The notes under the pieces are model-generated. The model searched no databases. It saw only the letters and a program-made list of their open reading frames with translations, and was not told the origin of the DNA. A stretch of 33,019 nt of DNA from Thermoplasmata archaeon (GTDB lineage: Archaea > Thermoplasmatota > Thermoplasmata > Methanomassiliicoccales > Methanomethylophilaceae): positions 1 through 33,019 of the forward strand of contig SUSZ01000029.1 of NCBI GenBank assembly GCA_015063165.1, given 5' to 3'. Shown here in pieces: positions 32,582 through 33,019 of the stretch. Numbering within the stretch: the first letter of the stretch is position 1; the number at the start of each line of letters is the position of its first letter. The translations under genes and the position numbers were made by a program.

Positions 32582-32626
32582 AGGGCAGATTAGAGCAATA
32601 TGTTGCCCTGATAATTTGCCCTGATC
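32582..32626. promoter_or_regulatory. 10-bp element array C
   Basis: Reads ATAGGGCA, GATTAGAGCA, then TGCCCTGATA and TGCCCTGATC: two units in one orientation and two in the other. The first 18 bases are identical to array B (TAGGGCAGATTAGAGCAA). It lies about 75 bp upstream of the TATA box of the CobN-like gene. Confidence 0.7.
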
Positions 32627-32989
32627 GATGTGGAAGTTTCGCGGACTGAAACGCACCAATCCGTTTGGATGCATTTCACATCTTCTTGAATCCTCTGAGC
32701 ATCCATTTCCTAGTAATCTGGAGAATGAAACCATCGTAACAGGCGCTTTGAAGCAACTTATTTAACAATCGAACGATACAATTTGATTTTTATAATGACA
32801 TACTGTAAAGTTATAAATTCTAAAATGTAAAAAAAAGCGTGGATGGCAGTACAGGAAAACTATTTGCTAATTGGCCCCATCCCTTGACATGGACCCTGAC
32901 CTCGCCACATGATGCCCGAAGGGGTATCTGATCTTCTGTTAGCAGCGAGGTTAAAAGCGCCCCGCCTCAATGCGCAGTTGTGAACCAAA

Positions 32990-33019
32990 CGACATTCAGG
33001 GCAGGGGCATCCGTCCCTA
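32990..33019 (+). ncRNA. Possible RFN (FMN)-riboswitch-like 5' part, cut by edge
   Basis: ATTCAGGGCAGGGG is followed by ATCC and GTCCC, so GGGGC can pair with GTCCC. The run ends TCCCTA at the window edge. FMN riboswitches start TTC(A/G)GGGCAGGG...UCCC(G/U)ACCGGCGGU, and the visible part fits this start. The diagnostic ACCGGCGGU lies outside the window, so this is a guess. Confidence 0.3.

Larger units (their letters stand above)
32478..33019. other. Promoter region and right edge
   Basis: About 540 bp without a supported gene. It holds the CobN-like promoter, 10-bp-element array C, an AT-rich stretch near 32760-32840, and, at the edge, a possible RFN-like RNA start (32990-33019). Nothing else convincing is visible. 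Confidence 0.55.

Noticed and set aside
32890-32935. C/D-box-like RNA (ATGATG and CTGA boxes near 32911-32930)
   Set aside because: Box spacing is too short and no second pair of boxes is present.
1-33019. tRNA genes, rRNA genes or a CRISPR array
   Set aside because: I looked for T-arm and anticodon-arm patterns and for regularly spaced repeats with unique spacers and found none that hold up.

Overview
The window looks like a piece of a methanogenic archaeal chromosome, most likely a gut or rumen Methanomassiliicoccales (Methanomethylophilaceae-like) organism. That assignment is my inference. It rests on archaeal TATA boxes 25-30 bp upstream of near-leaderless starts, GGTGA/GGAG-type Shine-Dalgarno sites, a CbiX/CfbA-type chelatase, an archaeal-style CobN-like chelatase next to a BtuF/FecCD/BtuD-type transporter, Sel1-repeat and TIGR04076/transglutaminase proteins, and the use of stop codons. 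Every well-supported gene whose natural end I can read stops at TGA or TAA, none at TAG, while three TAG codons sit inside otherwise intact genes. Amber reassignment to pyrrolysine, known from Methanomassiliicoccales, would explain this. No rRNA, tRNA, CRISPR array or pyl gene is visible in the window.

Layout. 1-2000: a possible TnpB/OrfB start runs off the left edge, followed by an AT-rich island with a ~45-bp repeat (three direct copies and one inverted) around a HicBA-like toxin-antitoxin pair. 2000-5800: a vWA protein, an ammonium transporter gene broken by one in-frame TGA, an 840-bp AT-rich gap and a two-domain CbiX-type chelatase. 5850-8160: a hairpin, a small helical protein, and a divergent HxlR regulator / SnoaL-like / flavin reductase unit. 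8480-12740: a small ppGpp-hydrolase-like HD protein, a Sel1-repeat gene with two internal TAG codons, a TIGR04076-transglutaminase fusion and a membrane-anchored FKBP-like protein. 12900-14150: two unknown proteins. 14320-17740: a TetR-controlled redox operon (TetR, tautomerase, aldo/keto reductase, FMN reductase, aldo/keto reductase) with a double palindromic operator. 17900-20200: a PemK/MazF-like protein convergent with DNA polymerase IV, then a hexapeptide acetyltransferase. 20200-24350: small proteins, a TfoX_N/GyrI-like pair, an unknown protein, a CPBP-family protease gene with a TAG at its catalytic glutamate, and a ClC-type channel. 24480-32480: a fused double substrate-binding protein, FecCD permease and ATPase, convergent with a 1239-residue CobN/BchH-type chelatase subunit. 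32480-33019: a leaderless promoter, an iterated 10-bp element and the start of a possible RFN-like RNA cut by the right edge.

Threads across regions. (1) The 10-bp element GATTAGGGCA is iterated in direct and inverted orientation upstream of three genes (FKBP-like, GyrI-like, CobN-like), suggesting a shared regulator. (2) Tetrapyrrole metal handling occurs twice: the CbiX-like gene and the transporter/CobN module. (3) In-frame amber codons in the Sel1 and CPBP genes contrast with the single opal codon in the ammonium transporter gene, which looks like a true disruption or a sequencing error.
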